Assembly (NCBI GenBank): GCA_963837515.1
Contig: CAWINT010000002.1
Span: 1,476,454 to 1,540,453, forward strand
Length of the DNA stretch: 64,000 nt
DNA from: RYN-230 sp963837515
GTDB taxonomy: Bacteria; Actinomycetota; Actinomycetes; Streptosporangiales; Streptosporangiaceae
Direction: 5' to 3'
The notes below the pieces were generated by a model. The model saw only the letters and a program-made list of their open reading frames with translations. It was not told the origin of the DNA and searched no databases. Of the stretch, positions 36,503 to 45,729 are shown piece by piece. A program made the position numbers and the translations under genes. Positions within the stretch are counted from its first letter, which is position 1. Each line of letters begins with the position of its first letter.

Positions 36503-37750
36503 TCAGGGGACCGTGAACGCGAGGGCCACGTTGGCGCCGCCGAAGCCGAACGAGTTGTTCAGCGCGGCCATCGGCGCGGTGCCGTGTGGGCTCAGCTTGC
36601 GCGGCTCGGTGGCGATGTCGACGCCGGCGTCCTCGTCCGGGTCGTCCAGGTTGATCGTGGGCGGGGCGACGTGCTCGCGCAGCGCCAGGACGGTGGCGAC
36701 CGCCTCGACGGCCCCGGCCCCGCCGAGCAGGTGCCCGGTCATCGACTTGGTGGCCGACACGACCACGCCGGGGGCGGCGTCGCCGAAGGCCCGCGCGATG
36801 GCCTGTGCTTCCACCACGTCCCCGGCCGGGGTCGAGGTGGCATGCGCGTTGACGTGCACGAACTGGTCGGGGGACAGTCCCGAGTCGGCCATCGCCCGCT
36901 GCATGGCCTGCACCGAGCCGATGCCTTGGGGCTCCGGCTGGGCGATGTGGTGCGCGTCGGAGGAGTAGCCGAACCCCGCGGCGACCGCGTGCACGGTCGC
37001 GCCGCGCCGGGCCGCGTGCTCCGCCGATTCCAGCACCATCATGCCGGCCCCCTCGCCGAGCAGGAACCCGTCGCGGCCCTTGTCGAACGGGCGGGAGGCG
37101 CGCTCGGGTTCGTCGTTGCGGGTGGACAGGGCCCGCATGGCGGCGAACGCGGCCACGTTCAGCGGGATGATGGCGGCCTCGGTTCCGCCGGCCAGCACGA
37201 CGTCGGCGCGGCCGGACCGGATCATGTCGATCGCGTAGCCGACCGCCTCGGCACCGGACGCGCAGGCGCTGACGGTCGTGTGCACCTCGGCCCGGGCGTT
37301 CAGCTCGATCGAGATCCAGCCCGCCGAGCCGTTCGGCATCAGCATCGGCACGGTGAACGGGGACAGCCGCTGCCAGCCCTTGTCACGCAGCGTGTCATAC
37401 GCGCTGAGCGTGGAGGCGACGCCGCCGATGCCGCTGGAGACCACGACGCCAAGCCGGTCCGGGTCCACCTCCGGCGATCCGGCGTCGGCCCAGGCCTCCC
37501 GCGCCGCCACGAGCGCGAACTGCTCGCAGCGGTCCAGCCGGCGCGCCTGCACGCGGTCGAGCACTGTGGCGGGGTCGACCGCGGCAGGCGCGGCGATCTG
37601 GACCGGCAGGTCGGGGGCCCAGTCCGCGGGCAGCCGGGCCGCTCCGCTGCGACCGGCCAGCAGCGATTCCCAGGTCGAGGCCACGTCGCCGCCCAGCGGC
37701 GTGGTCACGCCCAGCCCGGTGACGACGACTTGTGGTTGATCTGCCTGCAC
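36503..37750 (-). CDS. fabF: 3-oxoacyl-ACP synthase II (KAS II)
   Basis: This condensing enzyme elongates acyl-ACP with malonyl-ACP. The 415 residues have the catalytic triad Cys163 (SACASGAEA), His in HVNAHATSTPAGD and His/Asn-Ser-Phe-Gly loop NSFGFGGANVAL. GTG at 37750 is chosen because GAGGAG lies 9 nt upstream; an upstream GTG at 37774 would include that site. It lies 71 bp after acpP in the operon. Confidence 0.96.
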   Translation of the reverse strand: MQADQPQVVVTGLGVTTPLGGDVASTWESLLAGRSGAARLPADWAPDLPVQIAAPAAVDPATVLDRVQARRLDRCEQFALVAAREAWADAGSPEVDPDRLGVVVSSGIGGVASTLSAYDTLRDKGWQRLSPFTVPMLMPNGSAGWISIELNARAEVHTTVSACASGAEAVGYAIDMIRSGRADVVLAGGTEAAIIPLNVAAFAAMRALSTRNDEPERASRPFDKGRDGFLLGEGAGMMVLESAEHAARRGATVHAVAAGFGYSSDAHHIAQPEPQGIGSVQAMQRAMADSGLSPDQFVHVNAHATSTPAGDVVEAQAIARAFGDAAPGVVVSATKSMTGHLLGGAGAVEAVATVLALREHVAPPTINLDDPDEDAGVDIATEPRKLSPHGTAPMAALNNSFGFGGANVALAFTVP

Positions 37751-37821
37751 GGTGAACCGCTCCTCTTCGCTCACTGGACAGCCGGTACCGGCCCGCCGCG
37801 ACGGCATCGGATGCCGTTGGG

Positions 37822-38076
37822 TCAGGCTGACACCTCGGCGTTGCGGACGTAATCCACGACGTCCTGCACGGTCTTCAGGTTCTTGAGCTGGTCGTCGGGG
37901 ATTTCGACGCCGAACTTGTCCTGCGCGGCCACGGCGATCTCCACCATGGACAGCGAGTCGATGTCCAGGTCGTTGACGAAGCTCTTGTCCGGGGTGACCT
38001 GGTCCGCGGGCACGCCAGCCACCTCGTCCACGATCTCGCCGAGGCCGCTCAGGATCTCCTGATCAGTCATAGCCAT
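37822..38076 (-). CDS. acpP: Acyl carrier protein
   Basis: This 84-residue acidic four-helix protein carries growing acyl chains. Phosphopantetheine is attached to Ser41 in the motif DLDIDSLSMVEI. Length and acidity are typical of type II FAS carriers. It lies between fabH (67 bp upstream) and fabF. Confidence 0.97.
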   Translation of the reverse strand: MAMTDQEILSGLGEIVDEVAGVPADQVTPDKSFVNDLDIDSLSMVEIAVAAQDKFGVEIPDDQLKNLKTVQDVVDYVRNAEVSA

Positions 38077-38143
38077 GTGCTCGTCTGCTCCTTACGTTGG
38101 GTGGTGGTCGGCCCGGCGGCGCGCGCCGCGGGCCGTGGCGCGG

Positions 38144-39121
38144 TCAGGGTACCGTGATGACCTGCGCCGCATAGCTGATGCCGGCGCCGAAGCCGAGCAG
38201 CAGCACGGGCGAGCCGGTCCCCAGCTCGCCGCGCTCGATCATCGCCGACAGCGCCAGCGGGATCGATGCCGACGAGGTGTTGCCGGAGTCGATGATGTCG
38301 GTGGCGACCAGCGCCTGCGGCGCACCGATCTTCCTGGCGATGGCCTCGATGATCCGCAGGTTGGCCTGGTGCGGGATGAACGCGGCCAGCTCGGACGGGT
38401 CCACCCCGGCCTGCTGGCACGCCTCCCGGGCCACCGGGTGCAGCGCGGTGGTAGCCCAGCGGAACACCGCCTGGCCGTCCTGGACGATGAACGACCGGCG
38501 ATCCTTGATGAAGATCTTGTCAGCCATCCCGCCGTCACTACCCCAGACCACCGGTCCAATGCCCGGGCCAGCGTCGGAGTCGGCCGCGGGAACCGGGCCG
38601 ACCACCGCGGCGCCCGCGCCGTCCGCGAAGATGATGCAGGTCGAGCGGTCGGTCCAGTCCACCCACTGGGAGAGCTTCTCGGCCCCGATGACCAGCACGT
38701 GCCGGGACGTGCCCCCGCGCACCGCGTCGCTGGCCACGCCCAGCGCGTAACAGAATCCGGCGCACGCGGCGTTCAGGTCGAACGCACCCGGCGCGACGAT
38801 ACCGAGCCGGGTGGCCACGGTGGCCGCCGTGTTGGGGATGGGCGCCTCGGCCGTGCAGGTGGCGACGATGACCAGGTCGATGTCCGCGGGTGACAGCCCG
38901 CTGCCGGCGAGGGCCTTGCCGCCGGCCGCCGCCGCCATGTCCGCGACGGTCTCCTCCGGGGCGGCGATACGGCGGCTGGCGATGCCCACCCGGCTGCGGA
39001 TCCACTCGTCGCTGGTGTCCACCGACTGGGCCAGCTCGTCGTTGGTGACCACCCGGGCCGGCTGGTACCCGCCAAACGCCAGGATCCGCGCGCCAGGCCT
39101 GCCCTCGGGGAGTCGCATCAC
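38144..39121 (-). CDS. fabH: 3-oxoacyl-ACP synthase III
   Basis: This condensing enzyme starts fatty acid synthesis from an acyl-CoA primer and malonyl-ACP. The 325 residues carry Cys120 (NAACAGFCYAL), His251 (FIPHQAN) and Asn281 (GNTSSASIPLAL). GTG 39121 and ATG 39118 are adjacent possible starts, with GGAAGGAAG about 8-11 nt upstream. In actinomycetes this enzyme usually accepts branched primers; that is family knowledge. Confidence 0.96.
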   Translation of the reverse strand: MMRLPEGRPGARILAFGGYQPARVVTNDELAQSVDTSDEWIRSRVGIASRRIAAPEETVADMAAAAGGKALAGSGLSPADIDLVIVATCTAEAPIPNTAATVATRLGIVAPGAFDLNAACAGFCYALGVASDAVRGGTSRHVLVIGAEKLSQWVDWTDRSTCIIFADGAGAAVVGPVPAADSDAGPGIGPVVWGSDGGMADKIFIKDRRSFIVQDGQAVFRWATTALHPVAREACQQAGVDPSELAAFIPHQANLRIIEAIARKIGAPQALVATDIIDSGNTSSASIPLALSAMIERGELGTGSPVLLLGFGAGISYAAQVITVP

Positions 39122-39182
39122 GTTCGTCTTCCTTCCGTCCTGCTCGGTGCCTGCATCCCTGTCCCGCGCCGCGTGGAGCGGG

Positions 39183-40382
39183 TCAGCCCGCCCCGTCCGG
39201 CTGCAGCCGGATCAGCGGCTGCCCCGCGCCCACCGGGTCGCCGTCCTCGACCAGCCACTCGATGATCGTGGCCGGGAAGGACGGGGTGACCGGGTACCGG
39301 TCACCGCGCTGCTCCACGTGCCCGATCGCGGCACCGGCCGGGAACCTGGCCCCGGTCACCGCCGCCACGCCGTCCACAGCGGTGCGGAACGTCCCGGAGT
39401 GCGGCGCCACTAGCAGCCGCCACTCCGGCGCCTGCCCCGCGTCTTCCGGCTCCTGGCCGCCGTGCTCGCTGATCACCATCCGCGCCGCGTCCAGCTCGGC
39501 CGGAGTCTTGAGGCTGGTCAGCGAGACACCGGGCATCCCGCGGCGGGCCAGCCCGGTGAGGGTACCGGCCGGCGGCAGCTCGAGCAGCGCGCTGGCCTCC
39601 AGCGCCGTCATCCCGCGCATGCACAGGTCCCACCGCACCGGCGCGCTGACCTGGGTGACGATGCGTTCCAGCCAGTCCGCGCCGGAGCTGACCACCGCCC
39701 CATCCCGGTTGGACAGCACGGGCACCTCGGGGTCGCGGATGGTCACCCCGGCGGCCGCCTCGCGCAGCGCGGCCACGGCGGGCGCCATGTGCTCGGTGTG
39801 GAACGCCCCGGCCACCGGCAGCGGGCGCAGCCGGGCCCCGGTGGCCGGGTCGGCCGCGAAGGCAGCCAGCTGGTCGAGCGTCCCCGCGGCCACGATCTGC
39901 CCGGCGCCGTTGATGTTCGCCGGGGTGAGGCCGTGCGCCGCGATCGCCGCCAGCACGGCGGCCTCGTCCCCGCCCAGCACCGCGGTCATCCCGGTGGGCT
40001 GCTGCGCCGCCGCCTTGGCCATGCCCTCCCCGCGCACCCGGACCAGCCGCATCGCGTCCTCTGGGCTGAGCACGCCGGCGATGGCCCCGGCGGCCAGCTC
40101 GCCGACGCTGTGCCCGGCCAGCACGCCAGCCTGGGCCCGGGCCGCGTCCAGGCCGCCGAACAGCGCCTCGGTGGCAGCCATGGCGGCCGCCACCAGCAGC
40201 GGCTGGGCGACTGCGGTATCCCGGATCTCCTCCGCGTCCGCCCTCGTCCCGTAGCGGATCAGGTCCACGCCCGCCAGCTCGGACCAGGCTGCGAGCCGGT
40301 CAGCGAAACCGGGCAATTCCAGCCAGGCCGACAGGAAGCCGGGGGTCTGCGCGCCTTGCCCGGGGACAGCGATGACTAGCAT
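39183..40382 (-). CDS. fabD: Malonyl-CoA:ACP transacylase with C-terminal biotinyl/lipoyl-like domain
   Basis: Residues 1-300 form a standard FabD: nucleophile Ser92 in GHSVGE and His195 in GAFHTEH. Typical FabDs end near 310; this one has 399 residues. Residues 321-396 (LLVAPHSGTFR to EWLVEDGDPVGAGQPLIRL) resemble a biotin-carboxyl-carrier fold, but the EAMKM biotin site is replaced by EQRGD, so no lysine can be modified. It heads the fabD-fabH-acpP-fabF-accD set. The extra domain might bind partner enzymes; that is speculation. Confidence 0.93.
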   Translation of the reverse strand: MLVIAVPGQGAQTPGFLSAWLELPGFADRLAAWSELAGVDLIRYGTRADAEEIRDTAVAQPLLVAAAMAATEALFGGLDAARAQAGVLAGHSVGELAAGAIAGVLSPEDAMRLVRVRGEGMAKAAAQQPTGMTAVLGGDEAAVLAAIAAHGLTPANINGAGQIVAAGTLDQLAAFAADPATGARLRPLPVAGAFHTEHMAPAVAALREAAAGVTIRDPEVPVLSNRDGAVVSSGADWLERIVTQVSAPVRWDLCMRGMTALEASALLELPPAGTLTGLARRGMPGVSLTSLKTPAELDAARMVISEHGGQEPEDAGQAPEWRLLVAPHSGTFRTAVDGVAAVTGARFPAGAAIGHVEQRGDRYPVTPSFPATIIEWLVEDGDPVGAGQPLIRLQPDGAG

Positions 40383-40469
40383 GCAATCAACCCTGCACTG
40401 TAGAAGTCAGCTAGATGGGTACCGAAGAGCACGAAGTTTGACCCGCGTTCTTTGTTGTCAGGCTACAAA
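40383..40469 (-). promoter_or_regulatory. AT-rich leader between fasR-like gene and fabD
   Basis: This 87-bp gap is strikingly less GC-rich than its surroundings (caaactatgtgcgtttgtgtg) and probably holds the fabD operon promoter and the binding site of the upstream PucR-type regulator. CTGACA and TACAGT motifs are present on the minus strand but not at ideal spacing, so exact elements are not assigned. Confidence 0.45.
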
Positions 40470-41675
40470 CTATGTGCGTTTGTGTGTCAAATGTCCCAGC
40501 ACGATGGCGACCCACAGGGTGAATCCGTCCCGCCCGGCCGACGGGACCAGCCCGGTGAGTTCGGTGATCCGGCGCAGCCGGTAACGCACCGTGTTGGGAT
40601 GCACGAACAGCAGCCGGGCGGTGGCCTCCAGCGATGAGCCCTGCTCCAGGTAGGTGCTGAGCGTGTCGAGCAGCGCCGTCCCGCCCCGGCGGAGCGGCTC
40701 GTACAGTCCGCTGACCAGTTCGGTGCGAGCCGCTTCGTCGCCGTCGAGGGCCCGCTCCGGGAGCAAGTCGGTGGCGAGCACGGGCCGCGGCGACTCGGGC
40801 CACCCGGGCGCGGCCCGCAGCCCGGCCAGCGCGGCGGCCGCCGACCGGGCCGCGGCCTGCAGGTCGGGGACCGGCGGCCCGACCACGACCGGGCCCGCGC
40901 CGAACCGGCCGGCGATCTGGGCCGCCGCGTCCAGCGGGTCGGCCGCGCCGCCGAGCACCACCACGAGCCGGGTGCCGTGCACGCCGGCCAGCAGGTCCAT
41001 CCGGGAGCGCCGGACGATCGCCCGCAGTTCCTCGATGAGGTTCTCCGGGTCGCTGCCGTCGGCCTGCCCGACGATCACCGCTACCGGGGTCTGGGACCAG
41101 TTCAGCGCCGCGGCCCAGGACTGCAGCCCTTCGCCTATGTCCCCACGGACCAGGGAGTCCACGACCAGCGCCTCAAGCCGCGCGTCCCACGCCCCGCGCG
41201 CCTCCGCGGTCCGTGCGTATACCTGCGCGGCGCCGAAAGCGATCTCCCGGGTATAGCGGAGCACCGCCTCGCGCAGCTCGGCCTCGCCGCCCGGGGCGGC
41301 CAGCTCGTCCACCCGGGCCTCCACCACGTCGATGATGATCCGGACCATCTCGACCGCCTGCTGCAGCGAGACCGCGCGGGCCAGTTCCCGCGGTGCGGTG
41401 CCGAACACCTCGACGGCCACCGGGGGGCGGCCCCGCCGGGGGTGCTTGACCCAGTTGACGAAGGCGGCAATGCCGGCCTGGGCGACCAGGCCGATCCAGG
41501 ACCGGTTCTCCGCCGACATGGCGCGGAACCAGGGCAGCCGCTGATCCATCGAGGCCATGGCGGCCGTACCCAGCGAGCCCATGGCGCGCTCCAGCCGCTG
41601 CACGGTCTCGGCCCGGACCCGCCCGCTAGGCGTCCCGCCGCCGCTCGGGGCTGGTGCCCGGTCCGCTGCCGTCAT
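40470..41675 (-). CDS. PucR-family transcriptional regulator of fatty acid synthesis (FasR-like)
   Basis: This 401-residue regulator has a GGDEF-like middle domain and a C-terminal PucR helix-turn-helix (LEATARLLFVHPNTVRYRL). In Streptomyces the orthologously placed FasR activates fabDHPF. Here it lies 87 bp upstream of fabD on the same strand, which supports the same role. No effector-binding motif can be named. Confidence 0.88.
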   Translation of the reverse strand: MTAADRAPAPSGGGTPSGRVRAETVQRLERAMGSLGTAAMASMDQRLPWFRAMSAENRSWIGLVAQAGIAAFVNWVKHPRRGRPPVAVEVFGTAPRELARAVSLQQAVEMVRIIIDVVEARVDELAAPGGEAELREAVLRYTREIAFGAAQVYARTAEARGAWDARLEALVVDSLVRGDIGEGLQSWAAALNWSQTPVAVIVGQADGSDPENLIEELRAIVRRSRMDLLAGVHGTRLVVVLGGAADPLDAAAQIAGRFGAGPVVVGPPVPDLQAAARSAAAALAGLRAAPGWPESPRPVLATDLLPERALDGDEAARTELVSGLYEPLRRGGTALLDTLSTYLEQGSSLEATARLLFVHPNTVRYRLRRITELTGLVPSAGRDGFTLWVAIVLGHLTHKRT

Positions 41676-41693
41676 GCCCCCAGCCTGCCACGA

Positions 41694-42377
41694 TCAGCCG
41701 GTGCTGCCGTGCCTTCCCGGTGTGACCAGGCCGCTTTCGTAGGCGAGCACGACCAGCTGGGCCCGGTCCCGGGCGCCCAGCTTGGTCATGATCCGGCTGA
41801 CGTGTGTCTTGGCCGTGAGCGGGCTCAGGAACAGGCGGGCGGCGATCTCGTCGTTGGGCAGCCCTTCGGCCACCAGCCCCAGCACCTGGCGCTCCCGGTC
41901 GGTCAGCCCGGCCAGCAGCCGGTCACTCGGCGGCGGCCGCTCCGGGCGGCGGGCCAGGTCGGTGATGAGCCGCCGGGTCACGCTGGGCGACAGCAGCGCG
42001 TCGCCCCGGGCCACCACCCGGATCGCCTGGATCAGCTCGGCCGGCTCGGTGTCCTTGACCAGGAAGCCGCTGGCCCCGGCGCGCAGCGCCCGGTAGACGT
42101 ACTCGTCCGACTCGAACGTGGTCAGGATGATCACCTTGACCCCGGCCAGGTCCTCGTCGGCCGAGATCCGCTGGGTGGCCTCCAGCCCGTCCACGCCCGG
42201 CATCCGGATGTCCATCAGCACCACGTCGGCCCGTTCCTTGCGGGCTAGCGTCACCGCCTGCTCCCCGTCGCTGGCCTCGCCGATCACCTCGAGGTCGTCC
42301 GCGGCGTTGATCAGCACCCGGAACCCGGCCCTGATCAGCGCCTGGTCGTCGGCCAGCAGCACCCGGATCACCGCCAT
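41694..42377 (-). CDS. NarL/FixJ-family response regulator
   Basis: This 227-residue response regulator has phospho-acceptor Asp56 (VLMDIRMP), acidic pocket Asp10/Asp11 and a LuxR-type helix-turn-helix (LTDRERQVLGLVAEGLPNDE) near 155-210. Its ATG overlaps the end of the histidine kinase gene by 10 bp, so they were co-translated. Because the kinase is frameshifted, this regulator may now be an orphan. Confidence 0.92.
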   Translation of the reverse strand: MAVIRVLLADDQALIRAGFRVLINAADDLEVIGEASDGEQAVTLARKERADVVLMDIRMPGVDGLEATQRISADEDLAGVKVIILTTFESDEYVYRALRAGASGFLVKDTEPAELIQAIRVVARGDALLSPSVTRRLITDLARRPERPPPSDRLLAGLTDRERQVLGLVAEGLPNDEIAARLFLSPLTAKTHVSRIMTKLGARDRAQLVVLAYESGLVTPGRHGSTG

Positions 42378-43671
42378 CCGTCCTCGCCCTCAGCCCCGGC
42401 TGCGGCGGACGCCCCGGCTGCGGCGGACGCCCCGGCTGTGGCGGACGCCCCGGCTGTGGCGGACGCTGAAGGTGAGGCCGCGGGGCGGGCGGGCAGCGGC
42501 AGCCGGGCGCTCACCTGGAATCCGCCGCCCGGCGCGGGGCCGGCCTGTACCGACCCGCCGGCCGCCGTGGCCCGCTCGCGCATCCCCGCCAGCCCGTGCC
42601 CGGGCGTGGCGTCCGCGGTGTCGCCCCGCTGGCCCAGCCCGGTGTCGGTCACCACGATGCGCAGCTCCTGCTGGCCGTAGCACACCGAGACGGCCGCGGT
42701 GGCCGGGCCGGCGTGCCGGATCGTGTTGGTCAGCGATTCCTGGATGATCCGGTAGGCGGCGAGGTCCACCGCGGCCGGCACCGGGACGGCTCCCCGGTGA
42801 CGGTCACGCTGGTCTCCAGCCCGGCCCGCCGGGCGCCGGCCACCAGCGCCGCCAGCTGGCCCAGCCCCGGCGTGGGCTGCGTGGGGTCGGCGTCGTCCGC
42901 CTGGCGCAGCACGTTCAGGATGGCGCGCAGTTCCCGCAGGCCCTCTTTACTGGCCGCCTTGATCGCCTGCAGCGCCTCGGCGGCTACCTCCGGCTGGCTG
43001 CCGAGCACGTGCGCCGCCGATCCGGCCTGCACGTTGATGGTGGCCATGGTGTGCGCGACGACGTCGTGCAGTTCCCGGGCGATGCGCAGCCGTTCCTCAT
43101 CCACCCGGCGGCGTGCCTCCTCCTGCGCCCGTTGCTGGATCGAGGACACGTAGGCCCGCCGGTTGGCCACCGCGATGCCGGCCAGCAGGGCGGCGAGGAT
43201 GATGAACGGGATCAGGTCGAGCGCGCCGCCCGTCGGCGTGCCGAAGGGATTCGCGACCGCGGTGGCCGCCATCAGGACCGCGAGGGTAGCCAGGGCCATC
43301 CCCGCCGCCCGCCAGACCTGCCGGTCGGTGGCCACCGTGTAGACCGCGATCGCGGGAGCGAGCAGGGCCGCCCCGTTGACGTAGCCGAGCAGGGTGTACG
43401 CGGTGACGGCGGCGGTGGAAACCGCCAGCACGGCCACCGGCCACCGGTGCCGGCAGATCAGCACCAGGCAGCCGACCGCCACCAGGACCAGCGCGCCCGG
43501 CCCCGGATGTGGGATCACCTGCCGCGGGAACTGGATCGTGTCCGAGGGCGACCGGGGATGTCCTTCGCCGTAGGTGCCGCTGAGCAGGATGGCGGTCACC
43601 CCCAGCGCGAAGATGACGTCCCTGGCGGGGGAGTCCAGCCAGCGCCGCCACGCCGCCCTGACACGTTCCAT
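42368..43671 (-). pseudogene. Sensor histidine kinase disrupted by a single frameshift
   Basis: Codons from 43671 to about 42795 give an intact membrane region (five helices) and HisKA_3 helix with His202 (RELHDVVAHTMA). Translation then loses the frame after SVTVTGEPS and stops at 42730. From about 42783 another frame continues VPAAVDLAAYRIIQESLTNT, the correct HATPase_c domain, to a stop at 42368. A net loss of one base near 42785-42796 explains this. The C-terminus has four 18-bp repeats (42395-42466) encoding SATAGA-type units. It could be a genuine mutation or a sequencing error. Confidence 0.85.
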
Positions 43672-43799
43672 GCCAGCAGCGTAGGCATCCGGGCGGCCGC
43701 CGTCGCCCTCCCGGGGTTGACCGGCGCCGTACTCCCTGGGGAGTACCCGGGACGGTGCTACCGCGCCCGCGTGGCCGGCTCAGCGCTCACGTCCCAAGA

Positions 43800-43851
43800 T
43801 CGTGATCATGGCCTGGGTGTCGTTAGAACGACACCCAGGCCATGATCACGA
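43800..43851. repeat. Perfect 25-bp inverted repeat with 2-nt loop
   Basis: Arms at 43800-43824 and 43827-43851 are exact reverse complements (tcgtgatcatggcctggg and so on) separated by AG. There is no T-run, so it is not an ordinary terminator. It may be a dispersed palindromic element or a factor-independent stop between convergent or tandem units. Confidence 0.92.
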
Positions 43852-43870
43852 CCGGCTCAAGGGCCGGCGA

Positions 43871-43943
43871 GGGCCGGGATGCGGGGGCTGAGGGGCGCGG
43901 GGATGCGGGGGGCTGGAGGTGGGGATGCGAGGGGCTGGGGGGA
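43871..43943 (+). repeat. G-rich imperfect repeat tract
   Basis: Three imperfect copies of ggggatgcggggggctg with many runs of three or more G lie on the plus strand just past the stop of the leftward secreted-protein gene. The transcript of that gene would be C-rich here. A G-quadruplex is possible on the plus strand. Confidence 0.6.
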
Positions 43944-43966
43944 TTGCGAGGGACTATGCGGTTGGG

Positions 43967-45577
43967 TCAGCCCTGCCCGGTGGCAGCCGTCGCGGTCGGG
44001 GTGCCCGACGCGGACGGCGCCGGGGCGGCCGCGCCGCTCACCGAGGTCACCGACGCCGACGGGGTCGGCGTCGCGGTGGGTGTGGCCGTGGGGGTCGCGG
44101 TCGGGGTGGCCGTGCCGGACGCCGTCGGGGCCACCCCGCCGGGCAGTGTCCCGATGGCCAGCGGGCTGAAGCTGGCCGCGGTCGCCACGCCGTTCCCGTC
44201 CAGCGTGAGCTGCACCGGGTTGGGCGCGTTCAGCAGCGCGCCGCAGCCCAGGTTCACGAACGACGCGGACAGCCGCGCGGCCAGGAACGTGAACAGGTTG
44301 CTGCCGGTGGCCGGCACCGGCGACGCGAACGCGGTGAACTGCTTCCCGTCCTGGGCGGTGCGGGCCATGCCGATCTGCAGCATGTCCTGGCAGTAGTTCG
44401 CCGGGGAGTCCGCCGTCTGCGCCCCGCTCACCGGGGGCTGGTCCACGCCCAGCCGGAACAGGTTGGTCTTGGCCACGCTCTGCTGGTCGCCGGCCAGCGT
44501 CATCGGGTCGTTCAGCGGGGTCAGCGCGACCGGCGCGGCCTGGTCGGCGGCGGCCAGCAGCTCGTCGGTGATCTGCGAGCCGGACGCCCCCGAAGCGGCC
44601 GTAGCGTCCGGGAACTGGTACGGGGTGCAGCCGAGCGCCGGGTCCATGAACTTGTTGACCAGCGCGTTGTCGCTGCCGTTGTTGATCGGCGCGGCGCCGT
44701 CCAGCGCGGCGGCGTTGGCCGCCGAGTCCTGCGCGGTCCGCCCGTCCGGGGTGAGCAGGTAGGTGCTCACCACGTTGTCGCTCTGGTCCTGGTCCACCAC
44801 CGCGAAGCTGCGGGTCGTGGGGCAGGCCTGGCCGTCCGAGCCGGTGCCCAGGGCCGGGATCTTGAGCAGGCCGCGGCGGACGTCCCGGTTGGCCGCGGCG
44901 TAGAAGGCCGGGCTGTTGCAGTAGGCGACCTGGGTGAACAGCGACCCGCCGAGCCCGTTGACGCAGTTGCCCTCGCGCAGCGAGTTGCCGGTGCCGGTCA
45001 GCATCAGCGAGCCGCCGTTGAAGCCGAACATGATGCCGACCACGTCACCCCGCCGCACCCGCGGTGGCACCGGGTTGGCCGCCGGGGTGGTGCCCTGGGT
45101 GATGACCAGCGGGTTGTACACCCTGATGGCGCCGGTCCGCGGGTTGAGGATGTCCGCCTCGACGAACGCCTGCAGGTCCGCGTTGGCCATCGTGCAGCCG
45201 TCCCCGAGCACATACGGAGTGGCCAGGCCGCGCGCGGAGAGCGGACGGGCGGGCACCTGCAGGGTGCAGTTCATCGACTCCGCCGCCTGGGCGGGGGTCT
45301 GGTTCATGTCCATCCCGCCGCCCTGGCCGCCGCCGTGGCCGCCGCCCTGGCCGCCGCCGTGGCCGCCGCCCTGGCCGCCGCCGTCCCGCCAGTGCCGGTG
45401 GTGGTGCCCGATCCCGGAGCCGTTGGCCGACAGGGCCACGCCGGAATTGGCCGAATGGGTGGTCACGATCACGCCCACGATGACCCCGATGGCCAGCGGG
45501 ATGGCGACGAGCGTGGTGATCAGCACCGGCCGGGTCCTGGATCTGTGCTGCCACGCGTGGCCGTGCCGCAGTCGCAT
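43967..45577 (-). CDS. Secreted or membrane-anchored protein of unknown function
   Basis: This 536-residue protein has an N-terminal basic segment and one hydrophobic helix (VLITTLVAIPLAIGVIVGVIV), so it is exported or type II anchored. A His/Gly-rich stretch (residues 58-88, GGGHGGGQ units) could bind metal. The folded body (95-460) contains spaced cysteines and a repeated asparagine-rich character, and the C-terminus is a Thr/Pro/Ala tail (TATPTATPTAT) like mucin-type stalks. I do not recognise the body family. The gene lies alone between the kinase and aceE units. Confidence 0.75.
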   Translation of the reverse strand: MRLRHGHAWQHRSRTRPVLITTLVAIPLAIGVIVGVIVTTHSANSGVALSANGSGIGHHHRHWRDGGGQGGGHGGGQGGGHGGGQGGGMDMNQTPAQAAESMNCTLQVPARPLSARGLATPYVLGDGCTMANADLQAFVEADILNPRTGAIRVYNPLVITQGTTPAANPVPPRVRRGDVVGIMFGFNGGSLMLTGTGNSLREGNCVNGLGGSLFTQVAYCNSPAFYAAANRDVRRGLLKIPALGTGSDGQACPTTRSFAVVDQDQSDNVVSTYLLTPDGRTAQDSAANAAALDGAAPINNGSDNALVNKFMDPALGCTPYQFPDATAASGASGSQITDELLAAADQAAPVALTPLNDPMTLAGDQQSVAKTNLFRLGVDQPPVSGAQTADSPANYCQDMLQIGMARTAQDGKQFTAFASPVPATGSNLFTFLAARLSASFVNLGCGALLNAPNPVQLTLDGNGVATAASFSPLAIGTLPGGVAPTASGTATPTATPTATPTATPTPSASVTSVSGAAAPAPSASGTPTATAATGQG

Positions 45578-45729
45578 CGTCCGAGCCTCCGTGTCCGCTG
45601 CCCCGTGTCCGCTGCCCCGCTCCGGAGCGTCACGCTAGACCGTTCGTGACCGAAATGTAGCCAAACGGCGGACGTCAGTTCTTACCGAATCATTACGTGA
45701 CGCGAGACCGGCTGCGGGCTCCCGGCATC

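Noticed and set aside
34868..37852. A 994-codon plus-strand open frame opposite accD, fabF and acpP
   Set aside because: It is a mirror of GC-rich minus-strand genes with certain families; its composition is Arg/Gly/Pro/His-rich without recognisable domains.
42780..42800. Programmed frameshift in the histidine kinase
   Set aside because: No slippery heptamer or downstream pseudoknot-like signal is visible; a mutation or read error is simpler.
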